DNA of 64,000 nt from the NCBI GenBank assembly GCA_030247885.1, contig JAPDRO010000003.1, positions 930,001 to 994,000 on the forward strand, written 5' to 3'. Below, one piece after another: positions 11,912 to 23,865 of this stretch. Every line of letters starts with the position of its first letter. Positions within the stretch are counted from its first letter, which is position 1. Made by a program: the position numbers and the translations under genes. The DNA is from Taxawa tesnikishii (nom. ined.). Taxonomy: Eukaryota > Ascomycota > Dothideomycetes > Dothideales. The notes beneath the pieces were generated by a model. It saw only the letters and a program-made list of their open reading frames with translations. It searched no databases and had not been told where the DNA came from.

Positions 11912-12126
11912 CTTACCTCAGCAAGATTTTCGCCATATGGAAGCGAGCATTCGAACGTGACGGAGCCCACAATGCTGGTTGTCGTAAGAATTGTGGCTAT
12001 TTCGGGCTTGGCGAGCGCATGCGATGCAGTACTGTCGCCGTCGAGCTACGCACATCAGCAACGGCGTGACCTTGTGACGTTCTGCAGGGCGTATACCTTT
12101 TGCTTCTTCGCTTTCCTTGGCGCCAT

Positions 12127-12931
12127 GTTTGCGAGCCGACTGCTTCAGTGAGCGAGGCAAGAGTGAGACAGATGTGACGCGCAAAGTTCGCTGGATGTTG
12201 TAGTCGGTGAGTTTTCGAAGCTGCAACAGCGGAAATTTGTATTCAATGGTGGGGCCGGCGTGCTGTATTGTGAAGACGGTGTTCACCTTCACGTCCACCT
12301 TCATGGAGCTAGGGAGCTTCACAGCTTGACGTGCAATCAGGCTGCCATCCGTGTCGGGAAGGCACGCCACGTCGCGAAATCTACGCGTCGGTCGCACGTG
12401 AAAGCCGATTAAAGGAAGTGGCCGCCACTATGAAAAAGCAGATATCGTTGAGCCACAGCTGGAAATGAGGATAATCAGTAAAGGCCCGTAACGGAATGCG
12501 TGCCTACCCCAAGTGACGGATGCTTGCAGTGTAAAGCTCTCAATATCATACAGACAGCCAGTGCCTCCGGTCAGCCGCATGCACGGACTGTCTACTGATT
12601 TAGAACAGCGGCAAGGTCAGGGAAACGGTAAAGGTATCAGAATGCTTCATCTAACGTTTTCAGCATCGCATTATCTTTTGGTACAGAACTAGAAGAAGAA
12701 AAAAAAAGAGGCACTCAGCATAGCAGTAGAGATTCCGCACCCCAAGCAGAAGAGACGAAGCGCTCCCCGCAAAGAGTATATCGCAAATAAAACAAGATGC
12801 AGAAGCCTCGAACCTGTACACTGCGCCCTGTTGAATACCGTTCCCCTGCCTTCCTTCCCGCACTCCGAGCTGCTCTTGTGGTATACTGGTTTCCCTTCAC
12901 CCTGGCTCATCCCCGCTATTATTCAAGCCCT
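12127..12931. other. Intergenic; open frame of doubtful meaning
   Basis: This lies upstream of the 2EXR-like gene and downstream of the PDH E2 gene. A minus-strand frame covering 11918-12397 has no domain and is not supported. The poly-A-rich stretch near 12690-12712 may belong to the E2 3' end. Confidence 0.4.
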
Positions 12932-14601
12932 TTACAGCAACAGACCGAGAGGGTTCTCGATAACGGCCTTCAGCTCCTTCATGAACTCGCCACCAACAGC
13001 ACCATCGACAACCTTGTGGTCGAAGCTGCCGGTGAGCACAATCTGCTCATCCCACTCGATACCGGTGGTGCCATCCTCGTTCTCGACTGGCACTGCAACC
13101 TTCTTCACGGCACCGACGGCGACAATGGCAGCCTGAGGGGGGTTGATGACAGCGGTGAACCGCTCAACAGCAGGGTTCATGCCCATGTTGCTGATGGTAA
13201 AAGTGCCGCCCTGGTACTCCTCAGGCTTGAGCTTGTTCTCCCGAGCGCGCTTGCCGAGGTCCTTGATCTGGGCGGACACGGACTCGAGGCCAGTGCCAAC
13301 GACATTCTTGACAATGGGGGTCATGAGACCAATAGGGGTTGCAACGGCGACGGAGACGTCAACAACATTGTGTTGACGGATGACGGTCTGACCGTCAATC
13401 TCGCGCCAGGAGGAGTTGGCAGCCGGGACCTTCTTGGCGGCGTGTGCGAGAGCCTTGACAAGGAAGTCGTTGACGGAGAGCTTGTATTTGCCCTCAGCAG
13501 AAGCGTTGAGAGCCTGGCGTAGCTTGAGGAGCTTGCCGACGGAGACGGTGGATGCGACAAAGTAGTGGGGGTTCTGGTTCATGGACTGGGTCAGGCGCGA
13601 GGCGATGGTCTTGCGCATGGAGGAGGCGGGGATGTCTTCGTAGGTTGGTGCGCCAGCTGCAACGGCTGCTGGAGCGGCGGTGGAGGCAGGCTTGAATTTC
13701 TCGATGTCCTGCTTGGTGACACGGCCACCAGGTCCAGTGCCCTTGACCTGGCTGATTGGAACGCCCTTCTCAAGGGCGAGCTTCTGGGCGGCGGGAGAGA
13801 CGTTTGGCTGGCGCTCGAGGGAGGTCTGCAGGCGCTCGCCAGTAGACTCGGACTCTTGTGGTGCAGGTGCGGACTCCTGGCTCTCCTTTGGCTCTTGAGC
13901 TTCTGGCGCGGTGCCGGAGCCGCTCGCTGGTGGCTCGGAGGCTTCAGACTGGCCCTCCTTCGCTGGCGCCTTCTGTCCACCGGCGTCTTCGATCGTGAAG
14001 CTATCGAAAGCGGAGACGTCCTCACCCTCCTCAACCATGACGGCGATTGGCTATCGATAGCGTGTCAGCGCGCCTGTATTCATTGCACGGATGCATGCTC
14101 TTCTCTTACGTTTCCGACAGCCACATCCTTCTCACCAGTCTCCTTCAGAACCTTGGCCAAGACACCCTCCTCTTGAAATTCAAAGTCCATCTGTGCCTTA
14201 TCGGTCTCGATTTCCACGAGAACATCACCCGGCGACAGGGAATCACCGGCCTTCTTCTGCCAAGCTCCAATGTTTCCTGCGGACATCGTGGGCGAGAGGG
14301 CAGGCATGCTGATGATGGTGTGTGGTGGGAAGGCTGCATCGTAGATAGTCAGATATTGTCCTATCTTTTAGCTAATACAGCTGGACGTGTACCGACATTT
14401 CGAGGCATAGTATCTAGCGAGGGCTGCAAGCGCTGGCGTCCTCCTGCTGTATGGGCGATGAAGTCAGCATTGTATCGCCCGTTGACACTTGTCCGAAGGT
14501 ACTGGAAGCTTACGCGACGGCATCTTGAGCTCTGTATGCGGCCAAACCTCCCCTCGAGCACAATCTCCTGAAGCTCTGGAGAGCACTGCTGCAGCTGACA
14601 T
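12932..14601 (-). CDS. Dihydrolipoamide acetyltransferase, pyruvate dehydrogenase E2
   Basis: Mitochondrial E2 transfers acetyl groups from its lipoyl arm to CoA and forms the core of the pyruvate dehydrogenase complex. The lipoyl domain ([14 protein letters not shown].., lipoylated Lys in [11 protein letters not shown]) is on exon 14333-14110. An Ala/Pro/Glu linker follows, then the E1/E3-binding domain ([29 protein letters not shown]). Last is the catalytic domain ending with [16 protein letters not shown] and ENPLGLLL. The catalytic motif reads DHK where DHR is the general consensus; Lys is seen in other filamentous fungi. Introns lie at 14051-14109, about 14334-14396 and 14447-14513. The mitochondrial presequence ([16 protein letters not shown]) is in a different frame from the first ATG at 14601, so the 5' end has an unresolved one-base conflict. 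Confidence 0.93.
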
Positions 14602-15274
14602 TGTGATGGGGTGTTGCTGTGTTTGCGCAACGGAACGAACGAGGGAAGGAGAAGGAGAGGGAAGAAGAGGAGGGCAATGGGTGAATTGCTGGTGGTGCAG
14701 ATGTGCAAGATTAAGATGCCCTTCAGTCGTTGCTGGATGGGAAGGAACTCAACAGCCAACTAGTTATTTTCGTGTTGAATCGGAGTCCGAGAGGAGCTCA
14801 GACTTCGAAGACCCGTGTCGGCCCTAATACCAATCTGCAGGGCCGGCGACAGCCAGGCGACTTGCCCGCGCAAAGAACTCCGAGCACCACACGACATTTG
14901 TTTTCTGTATACTTCTTAGCTTCAGTGAAGACGCAATAATTCTCCGGTACGGCTGAGATGTTTCTGCTCCCTACAAACACGCAAACATGCTGTTGTGTTG
15001 AACTCCGTACGTTCGCTCACTGCACTCAGCCAACCGGGCCGGATTCCAGCAATTCTATCTATCGACTTTCGCTAGGGCTAGATGTCCCGCCTGCCGAGAT
15101 GCGGGAGCCATTCCCTTTCAGCAAGTTGTCCATTCAAACAGCTTACGGGGTCGCCTGGAAATGTTATTGATGCCATACTCAGATTGAGACCTTCTGGAGC
15201 CTCGAACCTATATTTCGGCGGCAACCGACAGCTAATGGCCTGAACTACCCCATCTTCTATTAGAAAGAGCAGGA
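14602..15274. other. Divergent promoter region, E2 / SEC7
   Basis: The region sits between the minus-strand E2 start and the plus-strand Sec7 start, so it should hold both promoters. No gene or repeat is evident. Confidence 0.5.
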
Positions 15275-18200
15275 ATGGCCGACATCGAGCCACAAGCTCA
15301 GCCGGAGCAGAATATGGAGAGGGTCGGTGATGGAGAACCCACCAACACACCAGCTGTGCCGGGAGTGAGTGGTCCAGCGGAAGACCGACCGGAACAACAT
15401 GTGAACGAAATGCCCGGCGAGCACTCGGAAGGGACGGAGCAGAAAAAGCGCGTACAAATGAACATGCTGGGGACAAAGAGGAGGAGAAGGAGCAGGCAGC
15501 TCCGGATGCTACACCAGCTGCGCCTGTAGAGGAAACACCCACGCAGCCAGAGACACCTCAATTGTCTACACCATCTGGAGAGCCAGGGACTCTGTCATTG
15601 AGCAACACAACCGAGAGCCGGATACCCGGTACTCCTCGTATGCGGACAGATTCCCAGTCTACCACCGCAACCACTGCCACGACTCGGTCTTCGACTCGGA
15701 GTTCTATGGTGTTCGTCGTCACCGCACTGGAGACGATCGCGGCATCAAAGGACGCGAGGAAACGGAAGCAGTTAAAGGATTCCGTGGAGCATGCTCTGGG
15801 CAACATCAAGAGCAAGGGAGATCCTACGCAGATAAACCCGGACATCCTATTCCAGCCATTGCGACTCGCCACAGAGGCAAACACTGTCTCTGTCGTTACG
15901 ACGGCGCTTGACTGTATAGGAAAGCTGATCAGCTATTCATACTTTTCTGTGCCGAGCGAACCGCAAGCCGACGGCCAGCCAAACCCACCCCTCATAGAAA
16001 GAGCAATAGACACAATATGCGATTGCTTCCAAGGAGAAGCCACTCCGGCAGAGGTACAGATGCAGATCCTCAAGTCGTTGCTTGCAGCCATTCTGAATGA
16101 CAAGATCGTCGTTCACGGAGCTGGTCTTCTCAAATCCGTTCGGCAAACGTACAATATCTTCCTGCTGTCCAAGTCAAGCGCAAACCAGCAGATTGCGCAA
16201 GGAACGCTTATGCAAATGGTCGGCACGGTTTTTGAGCGAGTAAAGACACGTCTTGCGGGCCGCGCAGCAAGGAAGAATTCGTCAAAATCATCCCTCGCCA
16301 ACGGGGGGCGACTCGGCTGAGACGGACGCAGATGGGGAGGACAACACTCAAGGAGACGATGCCGAACCTGCAACATCTCAAGCAGCGGAAGCGGAGGAAG
16401 AAGACATAGACAACACCAGAATGACGCTGCAGACTTTCGAAACTAAGAAAAGCTTCGATGACGCGCGTATCGGCGACAACGCACCCACTATGGTTACCCG
16501 TGTCAAGGACACTCGACCTGCCCGAAGCGGCTCAGGACATGACATTCCTTCGATCACTATTCAACCCGATGGATCGGACATCACCGAGGAGGATGAGGAG
16601 GACGAGATATACATCAAGGACGCGTTCCTCGTCTTCAGAGCGATGTGCAAGCTCTGCACCAAGCCACTGCGTGTTGAAGACGCAGTGGACATTAAGTCGC
16701 AAGCTATGCGTTCAAAGCTCCTCTCCCTTCACATGATCCATACGATCATCTACAATCATTCCGTTGTCTTCACCTCGCCTCATGCCACGATACGCAGCAG
16801 TACCAACAACGAGCCGACCAGCTTTACTCAAGCGATCAAGCAGTATCTGTGCTTGTGTCTGAGCAGAAACGGCGCAAGCTCTGTGAACAGAGTATTCGAG
16901 GTCAGCTGTGAAATTTTCTGGTTGATGCTGAAGTACCTCCGTGTGCAGTTGAAGAAGGAGATTGAGGTCTTCCTCAAGGAAATTTATCTTACTGTTCTGG
17001 ACAAGAGGACAGCGCCCCTTTCCAAAAACAGCTAATTATCACAGTCTTCAGCAGGTTAGCAGCTGACCCAAGGGCCCTTGTGGAAATATACCTCAACTAT
17101 GACTGCGATCGAGCTGCGCTCGATAACATGTATCAGCGGATAGTTGAACACTTGTCAAGAGTAGCCAGCACACCGGTCGCTATCACCCCGCTACAAGAAC
17201 AACTTTACTATGAACACCAGGCGAAGCACGGACATGCTATTTCTGACTGGCAGAATCGGGGTACTTTGCCTCCCTCGCTCGCAACGGCCAGCATAACCGG
17301 AACTCCAGAGCTTGATCAAAGTGTTCCACCCGAGTACGCGATGAAGCAGCATTCTTTGGAGGCCCTAATCGAGGTACTGCGGTCGTTAGTCAATTGGTCG
17401 GCTCAAGGTATCGCAGAGACGGCAGCAACGTTGGGAGATGCGAGCGCTCGAAATTCCACGGAAGACGTCCGCGAGTCAATTGATACCAGAGAAAACGGCG
17501 CTGTTGCATCGCCTATAGGCCCAGGTAATGACACAGCATCCGGGACCGGCCTGGGTACTCCTGTCGCGGAAGATGATCCGGCCGAGCTTGAGAGGGTCAA
17601 GCAGCACAAGACTGCTCTCAACAACGCTATCAGGCAGTTCAACTTCAAGCCTAAACGTGGTTTGAAGGTGCTGCTTCAAGAGGGTCTCATCCCGTCTGAT
17701 TCTCCTCAAGACATTGCCCGCTTTCTCCTGACAAACGACCGACTAAACAAGAAGGCGTTGGGTGAGTTTCTTGGTGAAGGCGACGCCGAGAACATTGCAA
17801 TCATGCATGCGTTCGTCGATTACATGGACTTCTCCAAGACACGTTTCGTGGATGCCTTGAGAAGATTTCTGCAGAGCTTCCGACTCCCTGGCGAGGCCCA
17901 GAAGATTGACCGTTTGATGCTGAAGTTTGCCGAGAGATACACCACTGGCAACCCGAACGCCTTTGCCAATGCAGATACGGCATACGTTCTCGCGTACTCT
18001 GTCATCATGCTGAATACAGACCAGCATAGCTCCAATGTAAAGAGTCGAATGACTCCTGAGGATTTCATCAAGAACAACCGGGGTATCAACGACAATGCAG
18101 ACTTGCCGGAAGAATACCTACGCGGTATTTTCGATGAGATTGCCAACCACGAAATTGTGCTTGACACGGAGCGGGAGACAGCGGCTAACCTTGGCATGCT

Positions 18201-21200
18201 TCCTCAATCTTCGGGTGGTCTGGTGGCGAATATTGGGCAAGCACTTGCTACTGTGGGCCGCGACCTGCAGAGAGAAGCATACAACCAGGCATCGGATGAG
18301 ATGGCTAACAAGACTGAACAACTCTTTAAAAGCCTGTTGCGAGCGCAACGCCGCAGCGGCTCAAAGCAGTCAACAGCCAGGTTCATCCCGGCGACTTCCT
18401 TCAAGCACGTTGGACCAATGTTTGAAGTCACATGGATGTCTTTCCTCACAGCTCTGAGTGGTCAAGCCCAAGAAACGCACAATCTTGACACCATCAGGCT
18501 CTGTATGGAGGGTCAGAAGCTGGCTATCCGCATCGCTTGTCTGTTCGATCTGGAGGACCCTCGTCAGGCCTTCGTCCAAACCCTGGCACGCTTCACCAAC
18601 CTGTACAATCTCAGCGAGATGAAAGCCAAGAACGTCGAAGCACTCAAGGCACTACTTGATGTTGCGCAGAATGAGGGCAATCTGCTCAAGGAGTCGTGGC
18701 GGGACGTCCTTACTTGCATCAGTCAACTTGACCGATTCCAGCTCATCGCCACGGGCGTCAATGAAGGTGACGTGCCTGACGTGCTCAAGACGCACAGTCA
18801 GCAGCAGCGCACCCCAGCACACAATCGCAAATCGTTGCACGTACCCAACCGACCGCGACCACGCGCATCGATCAGCAGCGGAGCATTTCAAACAGATATT
18901 GCCGAAGAAAGCAGGTCTGCGGACATGGTCAGAAGCGTGGATCGTATCTTCACAAATACCGCCAACCTCTCGGGAGATGCTATTGTGCATTTTGTCAGAG
19001 CCCTTACGCAAGTCAGCTGGCAGGAAATCCAGTCATCTGGTCAAAGCGACTCCCCCGAACATACAGTTTGCAAAAGCTTGTCGAGATTAGTGGATACAAC
19101 ATGACCCGTGTCCGTTTCGAATGGACCAACATTTGGCAAGTACTCGGCGAACATTTCATTCAGGTTGGCTGCCACAACAACACGAACGTCGTCTACTTCG
19201 CCCTGAACTCTTTGCGGCAATTGTCCATGCGCTTCATGGAGATCGAGGAGTTGCCAGGTTTCAAGTTCCAGAAGGACTTCCTGAAGCCCTTCGAGCATAT
19301 CTTGAGCAATGCAACGCAGGTGCCGGTGAAGGACATGGTTTTGCGCTGTCTGATCCAGATGATTCAAGCTCGAGGAGAGAACATCCGCTCTGGCTGGAAG
19401 ACAATGCTTGGTGTCTTCACCGTTGCGGCTAGAGAACCTTACGGTGAGTGAATTTCTATGTTGAGAAGGATTTCCACTAACTGTCACTAGAATCCATCGT
19501 CAACCTCGCTTTTGATAACGTCACTCAAGTCTACAACGATCGCTTCGGAGTTGTAGTCTCACAAGGCGCTTTTGCCGATCTCATTGTCTGCTTGACAGAG
19601 TTTTCTAAGAATCAAAAGTTCCAGAAGAAGTCGCTTCAGGCCATTGAGACTCTCAAGATGTCTGTGCCGAAGATGCTAAGGACTCCAGAGTGCCCGCTCA
19701 GTGTCAAGACCAACGTGGCTAAGGACATGCCGCAAGCTGAAAACTTACCTAAACAGCCAAGCCGACAGACACAGGAGGAGCAGTATTGGTTCCCGGTTCT
19801 TTTCGCGTTCCACGATGTATTGATGACCGGGGAGGATCTGGAAGTACGGTCAAGGTATGTTCAACTGGCCGAGTCGTCCACGCTCTCGTATACTTACACA
19901 TACCGGTAGGGCACTCAATTACCTGTTCGATACCCTGACGAGATACGGCCGTGACTTTCCTCGAGACTTCTGGGATACGCTCTGGAGGCAGCTTCTCTAT
20001 CCAATCTTCATGGTTCTGAAGTCCAAGTCGGAGATGTCGAAGGCTCTGAACCATGAGGAGCTCTCAGTGTGGCTTTCCACTACCATGATCCAAGCATTAC
20101 GGAACATGATCAGCCTCTTCACGCACTTCTTCGAATCGCTTGAGTACATGCTCGATCGCTTCCTCGACTTACTTGCGCTCTGCATCTGTCAAGAAAACGA
20201 TACGCTGGCACGCATCGGAAGCAACTGCTTGCAGCAGCTCATACTGCAAAATGTCACAAAGTTTACGCCAGAACATTGGGAGAAGATCGTCGGTGCCTTT
20301 GTCGATCTTTTCGCACGCACAGAAGCAACAGCACTATTCTCTGCTGCCACCTCATCCTCCTATCGAAAAGACTCTTCGGCCTCGGTAAACGGACAGCCGA
20401 AAACTCCATCAATCGGCACAACTGCCACTCCGGATACACCTTCTGCCGATCCTTCAGCGGCACCTTACGAGAACCCTCTCAAGATCAATGGACTACCTTC
20501 TCAATCCTCATCCACCGTCAACGGTGACCAAAACTCTCCACCCCCTATCACGCGAAACCACCTCTTCCGCACCCGGCATCTCATCCCCTGCCGAATCCGA
20601 GCTCGAGTCTTTCCACCCACCATCCCAAACCCAAACTGCACCTGTCGTCGTCACCGCCGCACGCCGCAAGTTTTTCAACCAGATCATCACAAAATGCGTG
20701 CTACAGCTTCTCATGATCGAGACAGTCTCCGAGCTCTTCTCCAACGATGCAGTCTACGCTTCCATCCCCTCCCACCTGCTTCTCCGTCTCATGGCACTTT
20801 TGAAGAAGAGCTATCAGTTCGCGAAGCGCTTCAACGAGGACCGAGAGCTGCGCACGCGTCTCTTCCGCGAGGGCTTCATGCGTCAACCGCCCAATCTTCT
20901 CAAACAGGAGTCCGGGTCCGCAAGCGTGTACGTTAGTATCCTGCTGCGCATGTACACGGATACATCGCCTATGCGCGTCGCTTCGCGCGCGGAGACGGAG
21001 AAGGCACTCATTCCGCTCTGCGTCGACATTGTGAGCAGCTACATCGAGCTTGACGAAGAGACCCAGCAGCGCAATATCGTCACTTGGAGGCCCGTTGTCG
21101 TTGACGTCCTGGAGGGATACGTCAGCTTCCCGGCTGAGGAGTTCGAGCACAACATCACCGTCTTTGCGCCCCTGGCCGTCGGGCTCATGAATAGAGAAAT

Positions 21201-21357
21201 GGGCATGGAGTTGCAGAGAGCGGTTCAGGGCGTCTGGGCTAGGATTTGTGAAGCGAAGCTGGGTGTCAGGAATGAGGGCTTGGTCAAGATGCCGAGTTCG
21301 CCGAGTCGGGCGGGTTTCGCGACACCAAGAAGGGGCAGCAGAGGAATGTTGAGATAA
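15275..21357 (+). CDS. sec7: Sec7-family ARF guanine nucleotide exchange factor (BIG/Sec7 type)
   Basis: This large Golgi protein activates ARF GTPases for vesicle budding. After a Pro/Glu/Thr-rich N-terminus comes the DCB region (about 15700-16260), then the HUS domain (YLNYDCDR block near 17090). The Sec7 domain spans about 17640-18180 and contains FRLPGEAQKIDR, with the catalytic glutamate, and AYSVIMLNTDQHS. HDS repeats follow to the end, including VRFEWTNIW and GENIRSGWKTML. Introns are 19444-19490 and 19855-19909, the first with branch site CACTAAC. The frame is broken at five places with no splice sites: A5 15443-15447, G6 16303-16308, T3 17019-17021, C5 19052-19056 and C5 20541-20545. 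Each is repaired by one base and the protein continues exactly. Repaired length is about 1,990 aa, normal for the family. Confidence 0.93.
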
Positions 21358-22168
21358 ACGGCGGAGCTTTCTGGCGGTCATCGGTTTGCTGCACGGCGTT
21401 TATGGGGACTGTTTCTTGAAAAGGGATGCCGTGTTTGCATAAAGTGAGCGCGCGACCTGATACGCGGGGTCCTTTGGCGTTCAAAAGGCTCGATCTTGTA
21501 GATATATATGTTATGTATCCATTCACTGTGCACTTGGATCGCACAGGTTCTTTGCGAAGTTGACGTTGCGCTCTTCTGCTGAGGGAAAAAAGGTTGCTAT
21601 AGCGCAAGCATGTGCCCTTGGGCCTTACGATGATATTCGGCTATATATGAAGCGGTCTGAAGTGGACTCCACGAGACGTCCGGGAGGCTTCGATGCATAC
21701 CACTGGTACAGTACACACTATTGCCCATCATGCTCTACATAAAAGCCGCATTGGAAGCTTTGCTTCAATGACTTCAGACCTCGATCTAGTGCTGAGACAG
21801 CTGATTCTTTACTAAGGCATACAGACAGAAAGCCTCTTCATTGCTACACGAACTGATATCGAAGAACAACTCTCCCTCAGCCTTGCCCACGCATGGTGAT
21901 TCCTGCAGACGTAAAGCTTGTACTCGCTGGACCCTTAGATTCTACTATGGCTCAGCAATGGTATGCTCTCTTCAGCTGGTACTTTGGTATTCGTGACTCT
22001 TGAACCATTACTCACATAAGTTGTTAACTGTGGACGACTGTTGCATTCCCTCCACGTAGCGTAGTTGAAAGCCTACATAAATGCTGGAAAACAAGAAAGC
22101 GGATGCCACACGAAAGCGTTCTCCAAAGACGTGAAAAGGCAGGTCTCATGAACGACCATGACAGCAAA
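21358..22168. other. Intergenic, SEC7 3' flank to tRNA cluster
   Basis: Only short meaningless frames. No tRNA or repeat is recognised before 22169. Confidence 0.5.
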
Positions 22169-22255
22169 AGGTCATACCCGGGATCGAACCGGGATTACCG
22201 GAAGATGAGAAGGTTTGCTCAGAATCCGAGGTGCTAACCATTACACTATACGACC
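22169..22255 (-). tRNA. tRNA-Gln(CTG) with a 15-nt intron
   Basis: Acceptor GGTCGTA pairs with TATGACC. The D arm is GTGT..GCAC, the anticodon stem TCGGA/TCCGG, and the loop TTCTGA. The T arm is CCCGG TTCGATC CCGGG. The anticodon CTG reads CAG (Gln). A 15-nt insertion follows base 37, the standard tRNA intron site. Confidence 0.92.
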
Positions 22256-22952
22256 GATGGTATGGGGCCAAAGTCATTGCTTGACGTTCAGGAGACAAAA
22301 TTATCATCAAACATAACATTTTCACCCATGACGAGAGACGTTCATTGAAGCAAATCAACATCGCTAGAGGTTGAGACTTTTGTCCTCCTAGCCTAATAGG
22401 CTTTTCATGTTCGGAGCGGAACTAGGGACCTTATCAGCCAAGCAATAGTTAGTTCGTGTTTCTTTTCTCTAGAGTAGGACCTGCATAATGATGTTCTAAC
22501 GATAGATAGGCGTCTGCTAACTTTAATGAACATGACAAGTAATCTTGCAACCGTAGTGAGCCTGTCTTCGTTGCTCTAGTTTGTGGCTAGACGTAGGCCT
22601 GAGCATGGACCAACGTCCCTTGATGAGGGCGTAACGCCAAGGCCTGTAGTTGAGGGTCACGTGCAGCCGCGAGTGAATTGAACCGCATATTCAACACCGG
22701 GCAGTGCTCGAAACAGTATAAAACCCTTACCACTTGATTTGCTTTGCCGGTGCGGTCTGAAACAAACTAACATCACGACATGTCAAATAGAAGCGTAGGG
22801 TGTAGATTGCTCAGTCGAAATCCCTTACGATCCATGTTCGTTTCCGCTTCGCTTAAAGCAGCGCCGAACACAACAGGCCAAGACAGCGCAAAAGCGAGCC
22901 CGCCCCAGCAAGGGCTTTCCATTGCAGGAGAACGATGGACAAAATAATATGA
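22256..22952. other. Spacer in the tRNA cluster
   Basis: There is no gene. The sequence is somewhat AT-rich near 22440-22560. No further cloverleaf is found. Confidence 0.5.
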
Positions 22953-23056
22953 TGACGAGGGTGGGACTCGAACCCACGCTCCGAAGAACTAGTAAATGCC
23001 CTGGGTAGACCAGGTAGTGCCTGAAACTAGCGCCATAACCACTCGGCCACCTCGCC
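22953..23056 (-). tRNA. tRNA-Leu(CAG) with a 25-nt intron
   Basis: Acceptor GGCGAGG pairs with CCTCGTC (one G-T pair). The anticodon stem is CTAGT/ACTAG and the loop TTCAGG gives anticodon CAG, reading CTG (Leu). A long variable arm of 11 bases (class II) lies before T arm GTGGG TTCGAGT CCCAC. The insertion after base 37 is 25 nt. Confidence 0.92.
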
Positions 23057-23371
23057 TAAGATGAAAGAGCTCAAGCCCAATAGCGTTGTATATCCATTGC
23101 CGTCGAACGATAGAACATCTAGTCTTCGAGCGTTGCACATCTGTAGATGGCCCCCGTACAGGTTGCTCAGGGACAGCGAGAGCCCGTCGCAACCTCTGCT
23201 TGTTTGGTTCGCAGGAAACTGTAAGTCTTTTGTGCCCTAACCACGGCCCACTTTAGTCACCGCTGCTGGCTCACGGCTGCACTCTGCCGTGCTCGCTTGA
23301 ATGAGAAAGATTTGATGACAGGACTTCCATCCACCACGCGTCACTAGAGAACCGACACCCGAGCAAAAATG
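23057..23371. other. Spacer in the tRNA cluster
   Basis: Nothing recognised between tRNA-Leu and tRNA-Ala. Confidence 0.5.
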
Positions 23372-23460
23372 TGGACAAACTGGGAATTGAACCCAGGACC
23401 ATTCCTAAATTGCGTAATCAGATATGCGAAAGGAATATCATACCCCTAGACCATTTGCCC
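23372..23460 (-). tRNA. tRNA-Ala(CGC) with a 17-nt intron
   Basis: Acceptor GGGCAAA pairs with TTTGTCC and contains G3:U70, the alanine identity pair; the discriminator is A. The anticodon stem is TTCCT/AGGAA, and loop TTCGCA gives anticodon CGC (Ala, GCG). The T arm is CTGGG TTCAATT CCCAG. A 17-nt insertion follows base 37. The D arm and T arm resemble fungal tRNA-Pro. A one-base shift of the anticodon stem would give TCG (Arg) but would leave a four-base variable loop, so Ala is preferred. Confidence 0.85.
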
Positions 23461-23865
23461 TGGCGTGGTGTCCAGATTTTTCTCGTGATTACATATCTCT
23501 AAGAAAAATCCCTAACCTTAATCTGGCTAGATAGATCCGAGAACGAATTGCAGTGTGTCAATCTGTATGAAGTGACAGCGAGTGAATGTCCAGTAGGAGT
23601 GTACGACGGTGTTTCAAATTGTGGATGCTCAGTTGATTGAAATCGTGGTTCGTGGGCCGTTTAAGGTTTGGAGAGATGCCGGCACAGAAATCCAGCATTG
23701 GACTCGGCGCAGCCTTTTTCTTTTCTCTTGATGCTGGTCGTGTTGCATACGCGTATGCTCACGGATGCCCCAAGTCCTGCCATTTGATGCGTTCAGTCGA
23801 CAGCTGATCCGGAGACGAACCGGTGAAGACGCCCGTCCCTTGCGTGCCAGGAGATCTCAAGAAGA
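23461..23865. promoter_or_regulatory. Upstream region of the adenosine-deaminase-like gene
   Basis: This is the divergent gap between tRNA-Ala (minus) and the deaminase gene (plus). No specific element is recognised. Confidence 0.4.
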
